Assembly (NCBI GenBank): GCA_964489525.1
Contig: CAZAYY010000005.1
Span: 1 to 64,000 of the forward strand
Direction of reading: 5' to 3'
Length of the DNA: 64,000 nt
Source of the DNA: CAZAYY01 sp964489525
Lineage (GTDB): Bacteria; Chloroflexota; Anaerolineae; Anaerolineales; JABWBV01
Both the position numbers and the translations under genes were made by a program. The notes beneath the pieces were generated by a model. The model was not told the DNA's origin, did not search any database, and saw nothing but the letters and a program-made list of their open reading frames with translations. This document shows positions 45,288 to 54,506 of this stretch, in pieces (position 1 is the stretch's first letter; each line of letters begins with the position of its first letter).

Positions 45288-46760
45288 CTACTCCGAAGAT
45301 TTGCTCAACATCAAAGCCCGGGTGCCATATTTGATTCTCTTTTCGCCATCCAGGCTTAAGTTCTCTCCCTTATGCAAACGCCGGGCCTCGGATAGCACCG
45401 AGGTGGCCAGGGCACTTTCCCCTTGGGCGAGCAAGTTGGTTGCGAGGTTCTGCAGCCTACGGGTCGCTTCGACGATGCGTCCCTCGCTGATATCTGCTTG
45501 GGCCTGTTCCTGCATCCGGTACATGGTTAATTTGGACATTGCATCAAGAAGCCTGGCAGGAGGAGGATCTGTGTGGGTATGCGGGCTGGTTCTTAATTGG
45601 AGGGTTAAAAAGGAGCGCACCGTTGGAATAACCCAGGAAGGAATTTGCATTCCGATTTTGCCCTCTGCCAGGTTAAAGGTTGCGTCATCACGCGGCACAC
45701 GGTTGACCAGGAACTCTAAAATCAGGACGGTCTCTTCCTCATAATGCAAAGAGCCAAAAGGAAGCGGATAAGTCTCCACCGGGATTTTGGCAGGCTCTGG
45801 GCGCAGCCGAAAAGCATATTTTAAAGATGCGTCCGGGTGAAGGTCAAGCTCTATCCGGAGGGCTTCAGCAAAGGTTTTCTGAATTCCCTGGAATTTTTTT
45901 TCAAAAAAATGGCGAAGGTCTTTGGGGTTGGAAATGAAAACACTCGATCCCCCGGTGATGGCGGTCAGCTTGTCCAAAAACTCGTCATTCCACTCTGCGC
46001 CAATCCCCAGGCCGCTGATGGAAACCCCGGCCTGCCGGGCATGTTCTGCAGCTTCATAACAGCGTTGCTCATCCCCATAGGTGTGGCCATCTGTAATCAA
46101 AATCAGGTGAGAAAACACTCCCGGACGAGCGTTTTGCAAAACTTGCTCTAAACCTTTATTCAGACCATGAAAAATTTCGGTTGCCCCATGGGTTTGAATC
46201 ATACTGATCCGGGCGTTCACCCGGGATCGTTCAGGCATTTTGCCAGCCGGGATAATCACTTCGGCGCGATCACTGAACGCAATCACAGAAATGGTATCTT
46301 CAGGTCGAAGCTGGGCTAATAACTGCTCAACTGATGCTTTTACCAGGTCCATACGCAGTCCGTGCATCGACGTAGACCGGTCAATCACAAAAGCAATGTT
46401 CAGGGGAGGAATTACATTTTCTTTCTCCGAGACCAGTGCTTTAATCGAAAAAAGCAGGTAAACCAGCTGGGGTTCCTGGGAATGTAAAAGGGACGTGCGG
46501 CTGTATTCGATTGAAACGGTGGCCGGAAAGGGGGAGTTGTCGGATGGCAGGGTTTTATCATACACGCTGCGCCGGTAGGGGTTATTCAGAACTTCATAAG
46601 CCTCCTGAATGCCCAGGAAAAGTTCCGTTCCGGTTTTCTCAAGGCGCGTATCCGGGTGGAAACGCCGGGCCGCTTCACGGTAGGCTTTCTGAATTTCATC
46701 TGCCGTGGCATCCCGGGGAAGCCCCAGACGAACGTAATGATTATCCACAAATCTTGTCAT
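45288..46760 (-). CDS. J-domain and von Willebrand factor A fusion protein
   Basis: 490 aa. Residues 7-72 are a J domain with the HPD tripeptide at 35-37 (RRFHPDTR) and helix IV-like YDKTLP. A VWA domain follows (about 120-300) with the metal site in AFVIDRSTSMHG and TDGHTYGDEQ. The C-terminal part (about 300-490) has a beta-sandwich-like section and a TPR-like helical end (MLSKLTMYRMQEQAQADISEG, RRLQNLATNLLAQGESALA). J domains recruit DnaK, VWA domains mediate complex assembly; the joining suggests a chaperone-coupled scaffold for the signalling run. Single continuous frame. Gap of 4 bases to the next gene. Confidence 0.88.
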   Translation of the reverse strand: MTRFVDNHYVRLGLPRDATADEIQKAYREAARRFHPDTRLEKTGTELFLGIQEAYEVLNNPYRRSVYDKTLPSDNSPFPATVSIEYSRTSLLHSQEPQLVYLLFSIKALVSEKENVIPPLNIAFVIDRSTSMHGLRMDLVKASVEQLLAQLRPEDTISVIAFSDRAEVIIPAGKMPERSRVNARISMIQTHGATEIFHGLNKGLEQVLQNARPGVFSHLILITDGHTYGDEQRCYEAAEHARQAGVSISGLGIGAEWNDEFLDKLTAITGGSSVFISNPKDLRHFFEKKFQGIQKTFAEALRIELDLHPDASLKYAFRLRPEPAKIPVETYPLPFGSLHYEEETVLILEFLVNRVPRDDATFNLAEGKIGMQIPSWVIPTVRSFLTLQLRTSPHTHTDPPPARLLDAMSKLTMYRMQEQAQADISEGRIVEATRRLQNLATNLLAQGESALATSVLSEARRLHKGENLSLDGEKRIKYGTRALMLSKSSE

Positions 46761-46771
46761 TGGACAAGAGT

Positions 46772-47671
46772 TTATTCAAATAAACGGAACAGGATAGCCG
46801 TGATATTATCCGGTCCCCCTGCTGCATTGGCGGCATCCACCAAGCTTTGACAGGCCCGGTGGGGGTTTGGGGCTGTGGTGATGATGCGGAACATTTCTGC
46901 ATCTGGAACAACCCCCCAAAGGCCATCGGAGCAGATCAGCACATAGCCAGGTTGGGGAATAGGAGCCGTGGTAATATCCGGTTCAAAGGGTTCTTGCTGC
47001 CCTAACGCCCGGATGAGTACATTGCGCTGTGGATGACGCTCGGCCTCCTCGGCCGTAAGCTGACCCAACTCCTCGAGGCGCTTCACAAAGGAATGGTCAC
47101 GGGTTAATGGGGTCATCCGGCCATCAAGATAAATCGCATAAGCCCGGCTGTCACCAACATGGGCGATCGTCATGCGGTTGCCCAAAACCACAATCGAGGT
47201 TAGCGTGGTTCCACCACCTGGTGCCTTTTCCAGCACTGCTTTTTGCGCCTCTTTGACGCCGTTAGACAATATCTCCTGCAGGGAATCGGCTGGTGATTCT
47301 GGTGTAACGGAGAAGATTGGCATATACAGGTTTTTGACCAGGAATCGCGACATGGCGCGCACGGCAACCTCGCTGGCAATTTCTCCATACTGGTGACCGC
47401 CCATGCCATCCGCGATCACAAAAACACCAAAGGGGAGGCTGCTGCTGTTGCCCGCAACTGTTGTGGTCAGGGTAAAGAGGGCATCTTCATTATGATCCCG
47501 CTGGCGGCCAACCGAACGAGCGCTGCCCACAACAAGCTGGGCAGGTTCCAATTTTGCAACACCATGGGCCGCCGGCTCCAGTTGGTCAGGAGAAAGCGGG
47601 GCAGTGGTTAAGCTCTGCGGGGGAAACGAAGGAGGAGTTTCTTTTTTGAAGAGCTTTTTGAAAATATTCAC
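46772..47671 (-). CDS. PP2C-family Ser/Thr protein phosphatase
   Basis: 299 aa. A 50-residue basic/Pro-rich N-terminal stretch, then the PPM domain: DHNEDALFTL, FVIADGMGGHQYGEIAS (metal-binding Asp in ADGMGGH), TLTSIVVL, IAHVGDSRAYAI, LICSDGLWGVVPD and the closing GGPDNITAI. It removes phosphate from Ser/Thr and should counter the two kinases on either side. Start is GTG with AGGAGG 9 bases upstream. No membrane helix. Confidence 0.93.
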   Translation of the reverse strand: MNIFKKLFKKETPPSFPPQSLTTAPLSPDQLEPAAHGVAKLEPAQLVVGSARSVGRQRDHNEDALFTLTTTVAGNSSSLPFGVFVIADGMGGHQYGEIASEVAVRAMSRFLVKNLYMPIFSVTPESPADSLQEILSNGVKEAQKAVLEKAPGGGTTLTSIVVLGNRMTIAHVGDSRAYAIYLDGRMTPLTRDHSFVKRLEELGQLTAEEAERHPQRNVLIRALGQQEPFEPDITTAPIPQPGYVLICSDGLWGVVPDAEMFRIITTAPNPHRACQSLVDAANAAGGPDNITAILFRLFE

Positions 47672-47704
47672 TGAGTTTTCCTCCTGGCCAATAAGAGAAT
47701 AAAA

Positions 47705-49609
47705 TTATGCCAACAAAGCATAGATATGTTGGTCATTAGAACCAAAGTAAACCACATCATCATATACAACCGGTGTTCCGGTAATGGGGCCACCGGTTCG
47801 GAATTTCCAGCGCAGCTGCCCATTTTGAAGATTAAGACAGTAAAAATGATGGTCAACCGACCCGATGAACACCCGGTCTTTGTAGATTACCGGTGAGCCA
47901 GTTACCTGGTGTTCGGTTGAAAAACGCCATCGCTCTTTGCCATTGTTGCTATCCACACAATAAACCTCGCCATCCGTGGCCCCGGTGATGACATATTGTT
48001 GGAAAGCCGCTGGAGACGAGATGGAAGGTTTGTTCATCCGGTAACGCCACAACACCCATCCCGCCTGGGCATCGAGGGCATAAAGCGTCCAATCCAGGGA
48101 GGTGAAAAACACGGCGTTATCTTCCACCACCGGGGAAGAGGTTACCGCCCGCTTGGCTTTATACCGCCATTTTACAGTGCCACGAAAATCAATTGCCAAA
48201 AAGTCGCCATTTTCAGAACCAACCAGGACAAGATCATTATAAATATAAGGCGAAGAACGCACAGGGCCGCTGGCGTCTACCTTCCAGGCCTGGCGAGCCG
48301 TGAGCGCATTGATGGCGTGAACATAACCGTCATCAGAACCGATGATGACATGCCCTTCAGCCAGACGGGGCGAGGAGCGCACCGGGCCATCTGTATAATA
48401 AGTCCAAACCAGGCTGCCATTCCGTAAAGAAAGTGCATATACAGAGCGGTCTTCGGAACCAAACACCACTTTGTTGTTATCGTGTACCACAGGCCGACTA
48501 ACAACCCCCCCGCCGGTTGGAAATTTCCAGGCAAATTCACCATTCGAAGCATTCAAGCAGTACAGGTTGTTATCATAACTACCAACAAGCAGCCCGCCCT
48601 TGTAAAAGGTAGGCGTGCCCCGGACCTCATCTTCGCACTTAAAGGTCCAAAGTGGTTTTATTGCCCCAGCATCCACCATGGAGGTGGTAACAGGAGCGCT
48701 GCCTGCAGGCAAATGGGCAGTAGCCAGTGCACCCGTGCGTTGACCAGCCGCAATCAGAGCCTGCTTCATGGCATCTGCCGTTTTAAAGCGTTCATCCGGG
48801 TTATACTGCAAGGCCGTGTTGATAACTGTTTCAAACTCGATGCTCACACTGGGGTTTACAGCCCGAATCGGGCGTTCTCCAAATGAGAACGGTGCTTCAA
48901 AACGGGGGTCTCGCTTGGTTAAGAGGTGGTGCAGCGTTGCGCCCATGGCATAAATATCCGCCTGGGGAGTTGCATCACCCCGGTATTGTTCGGGGGGTGA
49001 ATACCCTTCGGTGCCCACCTGGGTGCCGCGTTCGCCCACCTGGAAATGCTTGGCAATGCCAAAATCCACCATGACCACATGGTTATATTGGTTAATCATG
49101 ACATTGGATGGCTTCATATCCCGGAAGATGATTGGCTCTGGTTGGTGGGTGTGCAGGTAGTGCAATACATCGCACAATTCAATCGCCCAGGATAAAACCT
49201 GCTGTTCCGGCAGAAACCCCCCAGTCTCGCTGACGATTTCTTCCAGGTTTTTCCCCTTAATCAGTTCCATCACCAGGTAAGAGCGTTCGCCCTGGGAAAA
49301 ATAATCAAATATCCGTGGGATCGCAGGGTGGTGAAGGGTGGCCAGGATGTTGGCTTCGCGCTCAAAGTTTTGGATAATCGTGCGGCGGACCAGGGGTTCA
49401 CGCGCCTGGTTCACCATCTCTTTCACCGCAACCAGTTTGACCAGCTTGGGGAAATGCAAATCGCGGGCCCGGTAAACTGCCCCCATTCCACCCACGCCAA
49501 CCACATCTTGAATCAGGTAGCGGTTAGAAAGGGTAACACCTGAAGACAACTGCTGTCCGGGGACAGGGTCACGAGGGTTCAGACTGTTCGTAATTCTATG
49601 GGTTTCCAT
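47705..49609 (-). CDS. Ser/Thr protein kinase with PQQ-type beta-propeller
   Basis: 634 aa. Kinase domain about 30-290: VGVGGMGAVYRARD (37-50), Lys63, catalytic loop FRDMKPSN (Phe162 replaces the usual His), DFG at 182-184, then YSPPEQYRG. A C-terminal propeller of seven PQQ-like repeats (about 325-634; repeated phrases such as GSENGDFLAID, YCVDSNNGKERW, FYCLNLQNGQLRWKF) could bind protein or small ligands. No membrane segment lies between kinase and propeller, so the propeller seems cytosolic. TATAAT is 11 bases before the ATG. Confidence 0.9.
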   Translation of the reverse strand: METHRITNSLNPRDPVPGQQLSSGVTLSNRYLIQDVVGVGGMGAVYRARDLHFPKLVKLVAVKEMVNQAREPLVRRTIIQNFEREANILATLHHPAIPRIFDYFSQGERSYLVMELIKGKNLEEIVSETGGFLPEQQVLSWAIELCDVLHYLHTHQPEPIIFRDMKPSNVMINQYNHVVMVDFGIAKHFQVGERGTQVGTEGYSPPEQYRGDATPQADIYAMGATLHHLLTKRDPRFEAPFSFGERPIRAVNPSVSIEFETVINTALQYNPDERFKTADAMKQALIAAGQRTGALATAHLPAGSAPVTTSMVDAGAIKPLWTFKCEDEVRGTPTFYKGGLLVGSYDNNLYCLNASNGEFAWKFPTGGGVVSRPVVHDNNKVVFGSEDRSVYALSLRNGSLVWTYYTDGPVRSSPRLAEGHVIIGSDDGYVHAINALTARQAWKVDASGPVRSSPYIYNDLVLVGSENGDFLAIDFRGTVKWRYKAKRAVTSSPVVEDNAVFFTSLDWTLYALDAQAGWVLWRYRMNKPSISSPAAFQQYVITGATDGEVYCVDSNNGKERWRFSTEHQVTGSPVIYKDRVFIGSVDHHFYCLNLQNGQLRWKFRTGGPITGTPVVYDDVVYFGSNDQHIYALLA

Positions 49610-49620
49610 ATTAAGGGTAA

Positions 49621-49626
49621 ATTATA
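49621..49626 (-). promoter_or_regulatory. possible internal promoter before the kinase-propeller gene
   Basis: Minus-strand TATAAT, 11 bases before the ATG, between the histidine kinase stop and the kinase-propeller start. The -35 is unclear (TTGAAT at 20 bases). It could uncouple the Ser/Thr module from the genes upstream. Confidence 0.4.
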
Positions 49627-49644
49627 ACACCCTTTTTTGCCCTA

Positions 49645-52600
49645 TCATTCAACCAAACGGGGTTGCGTTCGTGGAATTTCAAAGTAAAAAGAACTGCCCT
49701 GCCCCACCTTGCTTTCAGCCCAGGCTTTGCCCTTGTGTTGTTCGGCAATGGATTTAACCAAGGAAAGACCCAGGCCAGTACCTTGCTGCGAACGGGTTTC
49801 GCGATTAGCAACCCGGAAAAATGGTTCAAAAATTCTTTCCAGGTCTAACGGTGGAATGCCAATCCCATCATCCTTGACAGAAAAAAGGACCTTTCCATCC
49901 ACAGGGTTGTTTTGCAAGGCAACCCAAACATTTCCGTTATATTGGGTATATTTGATGGCATTTTCAACCAGGTTCATAAAGGCCTGGGCCAATAAGGCCG
50001 GGTCTGCTTCGACAATCAAAGGCGTTGGAGGCATTTTAATATCCAGGTTAATTTTCTTTTGAGCAGCCATTTGTTGAAGGTTTTCTAACAATTGGGAGAG
50101 AATCGTTTCAACATTGATCTTATCAATCCGCAAACCCGCACCAATCCCAATACGACCCAGGTCCAATAAATCATTCACCATGCGGGTCATCCTTTGTACA
50201 CCGGTCCGCATTTTCTGGATTAATAATTTTTGCTCCGGGTCCAATCTGCCGTGCATTTCAATCATCGTTAAGTGCCCGCCAATAACGGTCAGTGGGGAGC
50301 GCAAATCGTGGCTGACCAAACGGACAAATTCGGATTTTTGTTTGTCGAGTTGTTTGTAATGGGAAATGTCGCGCAGCACACACACCCGCCCCACCATCAC
50401 GTCATCGGAAATCACCGGGGTAACCGTTGCAAAATAGGTTTTATTGGCGTCAAAATCCACTTCTGTACTGACGGGATTGTTCGTGCAGCTGGCCACCAGG
50501 TTTGTAATGGTTGGGTTGGAAAGCAGCTCATTCAGTTCCCGACCAATGCCAGAGCGGGGGTCATGGTTCAGCGTCTTCCAGGCTGAGGGGTTCGCGAGCA
50601 GCAGGCGGTTATCCCGGTCGGTTACCCAAACCGGGTCAGGTGTTGCCTGTAATATCGCTTCTAACCTGCGCCGGCCAATTTCGGCATTCCGGAATAAGAT
50701 TGCATTCGCAACTGCAAGCGCAATTTGCCCGGCCAGGGTCGCAAGAAAGCGCATTTCATCTTCCGCAAATTGGTGGGGAATGGTGTAGCTGACCCAGAAT
50801 ACACCATAAAAACGGTTTTCGTGTTTTAAGGGGAAGGCGATAATCGCTTGAGGAATCGCAGTAACCCCCTCAAAACTCAATAAACGCGTCCGGACTGGAT
50901 TGGTCAACACCAGCCGGGGTTGGTCGCCCACAAGGGGGATGATTTGGGGGTCCAATTTCTCATATTCTCGGGTATGCTGGCCTATCCCAACCCGGTTGGC
51001 AGTCCGCCGGGTAGAAAGGGGGACTTCTGTTTCCACCAGGGCAACCCGCGCAGAGGCAGCACCAGAGGAAAGGGAAGCCTTGAGGGCAGGGATAATCGCT
51101 GATTCCATTTCAAGGCTGCTGGCAACCGCCCTCGAAACCAGTAAATATTGTTCTTGTTCATCCAGACGCGACTTGAGGCTGACCCGCAGACGCTCAAATG
51201 CCCGGCGCAAACGACCGACTTCATCCTCTCCGCCTTGTTTCAAAGGAGTGGCCAATTCAGCCTGGTCGCGTGCAATTCTGCTGGCATCCGTCGCCAGTTC
51301 TTCAAGCGAAAAGGTGATTGACCGTAACAGAAAAAACAGTGAAATCAGGACAACCAACGAGAGAATCATCAATAACAGCCAGAATGGCGTGACAATCTCT
51401 AATGCCTGGCTGCGCAGCCCCAAGCTGGATACAGCAGTGTAGACCGTCCAAGAGCGCCCAACAGCAGGCTGGCAAAAAAGCAAATCCACACCACCCAGGT
51501 TGCTGGGCATTTCCAGGTTTTCGGGCACAATGCAGGGTTCCGAGCGATATTCCTCCAAAAGCAGGTTATCGCCCTGGCTCGAATAAACCACCTGGTTAAA
51601 TTCATCGGCCAAAAAACCATAACCATCAATATCGTTCAACGGTGCAATTGCATCCAACACCAGGGAAAAAATGGGGTTTTCCTGTAAAACTGTCCGTGCA
51701 ATCAAAGCACGAGCAACACCTTCACCCGGATTGACAAGCGCGATAAAAGAAAGCTGGATGGTTTCTCCCTGTCTCAAAGATGGTGTTGCATAGTACTGAA
51801 CAGGCACGCCTGCTTCAGCAAGGCGCAGCCCCACAAGTTCTTCCTCTGCCAGCAAAAAATCGCCTGAAAGTGAGGACGTTGAACGCAAGGCCATAACCAC
51901 AGGGGTTGGCCCAAGGGCGACTAACATCGTTTCTTGAAAAAAGGAGGAGAATTGAAGAGAATCCTCCAAGGCGAGTTCCCATTCCTGGCTGTTTTCCCCG
52001 CGCAATCGGACATCGGCTGCATATTTGGAAGCCAGGTTGTGGCCAGTTTCTAACAACAAGGGAATGGTGTTCGAAGCCAAAACCGCCGAACTTTCCAGGC
52101 GCGAGGTGATCAACTGTCGAGCCGATGCAGATGCAATCCGCCAGCTGGTAATCATCAGGATCAAAAATGCCCCGATAATTGCTGGAACCAGGATATAAAG
52201 AGTTCGCAAATAGATACTGCGCTGGTAGGGTGCTGGAACCAGTGCCGCTTTTTCGGCCCAATGGTCACCAAAGCCATAAGCGGCAATCTCACCAATCGCA
52301 CCAGCAACCAGGATGACAACCAGGAAAGCCAGGGCATGTTCTCGATAAATCGAAAAGATATATTCCAACCGAATGGGCAGCGACGCAGCCGTTGAAAAAA
52401 GGGTGTGAATCCCCCAAAACCCACTGTAAATCACGCCAATCAGCAAGGCTGCTGCAAACGGCTGCCGCAAAACCCGAAATAACCAACCCGCATAGCGCTG
52501 CTGAAGAAAATATCCAAACAGCAAGGCCACCAATAAATACGCTGGCATGGTGAAAACACTATAGCCATTGATTAACATTACAGCCCCACCCGCCACCACG

Positions 52601-52953
52601 GCTGGGAAAAGTGCGGTAATCGGACCCATAAAACCGGCCGCCAGGACGACAGCCACAAGTGAAAAAATAAGCACTGCCGGTTCAGCCGGAGGACTCAGTG
52701 TCCCCGGAGAAGGCAAAGCGGCCTGGTATTGGATTCGAAATCCTAAGAAAAGCGCGAATAACAGCTGAACCGCAATAATACCCACCATCCAATAGCGATA
52801 AGTGGGTGGGGGCAATTTTTCATACCTTTCCCACCGAAGGGCCAACCAAACCACCAGCCCAACCTCCCCCAAAAACAAGATCCAACCCAAAAAACCCAAA
52901 GGCCATTGGATATAAAACTCTTGCAGAGGAAGGAGGGTCAGGAAAAATTCCAT
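49645..52953 (-). CDS. multi-domain membrane sensor histidine kinase
   Basis: 1102 aa. Order: about eight N-terminal membrane helices (to about 245), a further helix near 255-275, a large extracytoplasmic sensor region (about 280-535), a helix (about 540-562), HAMP (565-620), GAF (about 640-790), PAS (about 800-880) and HisKA with phospho-accepting His882 (VSHDLRSPLTVIGG), then HATPase_c to the end with NLVENAIKYTQ, DDGIGIPP, GTGLGLSL. Its sensed signal is unknown. It starts 5 bases after plsC and heads the signalling run. The cognate regulator is probably the one at the far end (42550-43272). Confidence 0.92.
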   Translation of the reverse strand: MEFFLTLLPLQEFYIQWPLGFLGWILFLGEVGLVVWLALRWERYEKLPPPTYRYWMVGIIAVQLLFALFLGFRIQYQAALPSPGTLSPPAEPAVLIFSLVAVVLAAGFMGPITALFPAVVAGGAVMLINGYSVFTMPAYLLVALLFGYFLQQRYAGWLFRVLRQPFAAALLIGVIYSGFWGIHTLFSTAASLPIRLEYIFSIYREHALAFLVVILVAGAIGEIAAYGFGDHWAEKAALVPAPYQRSIYLRTLYILVPAIIGAFLILMITSWRIASASARQLITSRLESSAVLASNTIPLLLETGHNLASKYAADVRLRGENSQEWELALEDSLQFSSFFQETMLVALGPTPVVMALRSTSSLSGDFLLAEEELVGLRLAEAGVPVQYYATPSLRQGETIQLSFIALVNPGEGVARALIARTVLQENPIFSLVLDAIAPLNDIDGYGFLADEFNQVVYSSQGDNLLLEEYRSEPCIVPENLEMPSNLGGVDLLFCQPAVGRSWTVYTAVSSLGLRSQALEIVTPFWLLLMILSLVVLISLFFLLRSITFSLEELATDASRIARDQAELATPLKQGGEDEVGRLRRAFERLRVSLKSRLDEQEQYLLVSRAVASSLEMESAIIPALKASLSSGAASARVALVETEVPLSTRRTANRVGIGQHTREYEKLDPQIIPLVGDQPRLVLTNPVRTRLLSFEGVTAIPQAIIAFPLKHENRFYGVFWVSYTIPHQFAEDEMRFLATLAGQIALAVANAILFRNAEIGRRRLEAILQATPDPVWVTDRDNRLLLANPSAWKTLNHDPRSGIGRELNELLSNPTITNLVASCTNNPVSTEVDFDANKTYFATVTPVISDDVMVGRVCVLRDISHYKQLDKQKSEFVRLVSHDLRSPLTVIGGHLTMIEMHGRLDPEQKLLIQKMRTGVQRMTRMVNDLLDLGRIGIGAGLRIDKINVETILSQLLENLQQMAAQKKINLDIKMPPTPLIVEADPALLAQAFMNLVENAIKYTQYNGNVWVALQNNPVDGKVLFSVKDDGIGIPPLDLERIFEPFFRVANRETRSQQGTGLGLSLVKSIAEQHKGKAWAESKVGQGSSFYFEIPRTQPRLVE

Positions 52954-52958
52954 ATAAT

Positions 52959-53720
52959 TCAGGGCGAATCTTGGATGGTCCGAAAAACCACTTGGTGATA
53001 ATCTGCGTAATAACCCCGCAGTTCAGGCGCGAGCAAAGGCGCCAGTTTGTACATGGCTTCATCCGCCATCAAGCGTAGCTCCTGACCTTTTGCCTTGCGG
53101 TATTCAGGTTTATAGAGAATTGGAGGCCCATACCGGATGTGGGCACCCGGTTGACGCCATCGGGCTGAGAAAGGATGGGAAGGGAAGCCAACTGTGGATT
53201 GAATTGCCGTGGGGATGATGGGCGCCCCACTGCGGCTGGCAAGGTAGGCTGCACCCTCTTTTGCAGCCTGCATGGACTTGTTTCGAGTACCCTCGGGAGC
53301 AACCAGAACAATTTCACCTGCAGCCAGAACTTCCAAAGCTCGCTGAATGGCCCGCCTGTCGGCGCCTTCGCGTTTAACCGGAATGACACCCCAGATGCGT
53401 GGGAATATCCCGATGATCGGGTAATGGTAGGCCTCTTCCTTGGCCATCGGCACAATATCGCGAGGAGAGATATGGACCAGAACCAGCGGGTCTATAAAGG
53501 CGATATGGTTAATCATCAAAATTGCCGGGCCAGATTGGGGCACATACTCCTGGCCTTCAACCCGTTCCACCCTGGCAAGCATCGTAAAAGCAATCGTGCG
53601 CAGCAAAAATTTGCAAATTCTCCGGCGCAGCCAGTAAGATTGATGGTTATAGGGGTGGGCTTTGGTGGACCCATTTGCTGCTGAGGTAGAGGGTTCAGGG
53701 ATATCCATGCTCATCGCCAT
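52959..53720 (-). CDS. plsC: 1-acyl-sn-glycerol-3-phosphate acyltransferase
   Basis: 253 aa. Acyltransferase motif I NHIAFIDP with His72/Asp77 (HxxxxD), motif III-like APEGTRNK (142-149) and motif IV-like IPTAIQST. It adds the second acyl chain to make phosphatidic acid. The N-terminal 30 residues are polar and a hydrophobic helix follows (36-50). It starts on the cmk stop (TGATG overlap), so it is translationally coupled. The pairing of cmk and plsC is common in bacteria. The acyltransferase may connect to the Fak system at 35-38 kb. Confidence 0.88.
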   Translation of the reverse strand: MAMSMDIPEPSTSAANGSTKAHPYNHQSYWLRRRICKFLLRTIAFTMLARVERVEGQEYVPQSGPAILMINHIAFIDPLVLVHISPRDIVPMAKEEAYHYPIIGIFPRIWGVIPVKREGADRRAIQRALEVLAAGEIVLVAPEGTRNKSMQAAKEGAAYLASRSGAPIIPTAIQSTVGFPSHPFSARWRQPGAHIRYGPPILYKPEYRKAKGQELRLMADEAMYKLAPLLAPELRGYYADYHQVVFRTIQDSP

Positions 53721-54403
53721 CAGTCAGCCCTGGCCGCCAGTTTACAAACCAGTTCCAAAACCTGCTCTGCATCCAGGTGATCAGAATCCACAATTACAGC
53801 GTCATCCGCTACCCGCAGTGGGGCCACCGCCCGGGTGGAATCAATTTGGTCCCGGGCAGCCAGGGAAGCCCTGATATCTCCAAGCTCGGCTGGTTTGCCA
53901 GCAGCCAAAATCTCTGCATGGCGGCGGCGGGCCCGTTCTTCCAGGGATGCATCCAGGAAAATTTTTAAGTCCGCTTCCGGCAGTACTGCAGTACCAATAT
54001 CCCGCCCCACCATCACAACCCGACCGCGCAAACCAATTCTGCGCTGTTGAGCAGTGAGCGCATGGCGCACACCCGGATAAGCTGCCACCCGGGATACATT
54101 CTGATTGACTTCAGTTGTACGAATTTGCAGGGTAACATCCCGGCCAGAAACCAACACATCACAATCGCGCCCATCCTGTACGGAGGGCGGAAGAATTTCG
54201 ATTTGAAGTTGGGCGGCCAATTCAGACACAGCTTTTTCATCCTGAATTGAAATGTTTCGCTGCAAGCAGGCGTAGGTCAGGGCACGATACATGACACCCG
54301 TATCAAAATAAAGATAGTGCAAGAATCCTGCCAGGCTCCGGCCCAGGGTGGATTTACCCGAACCAGCCGGGCCATCTATGGCAATCATTTGAGCAAAAGT
54401 CAT
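53720..54403 (-). CDS. cmk: cytidylate kinase
   Basis: 227 aa NMP kinase that phosphorylates CMP and dCMP using ATP. P-loop IDGPAGSGKST at 9-19, FDTGVMYRALTY for the nucleotide, VMVGRDIGTAVLPEADLKIFL and RRRHAEIL, RDQIDSTRAVAPLR are Cmk signatures. Start at ATG 54403 with GGAG 6-7 bases upstream; an internal ATG at 54388 is possible. First gene of the ten-gene run; the region 54404-54506 upstream shows no strong promoter, only TTGGAA with a 17-base spacer to ATCTAT, a weak candidate. Confidence 0.94.
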   Translation of the reverse strand: MTFAQMIAIDGPAGSGKSTLGRSLAGFLHYLYFDTGVMYRALTYACLQRNISIQDEKAVSELAAQLQIEILPPSVQDGRDCDVLVSGRDVTLQIRTTEVNQNVSRVAAYPGVRHALTAQQRRIGLRGRVVMVGRDIGTAVLPEADLKIFLDASLEERARRRHAEILAAGKPAELGDIRASLAARDQIDSTRAVAPLRVADDAVIVDSDHLDAEQVLELVCKLAARAD

Positions 54404-54506
54404 TGAAACTCCAGCTTAATAGATTTACGCTTTTCATAGGCTTCCAACGGGCTGCCCATCAGGCTGGGTATACCGAAATCGCTTGGCCTTGAAGAGCGTG
54501 TTTAAA

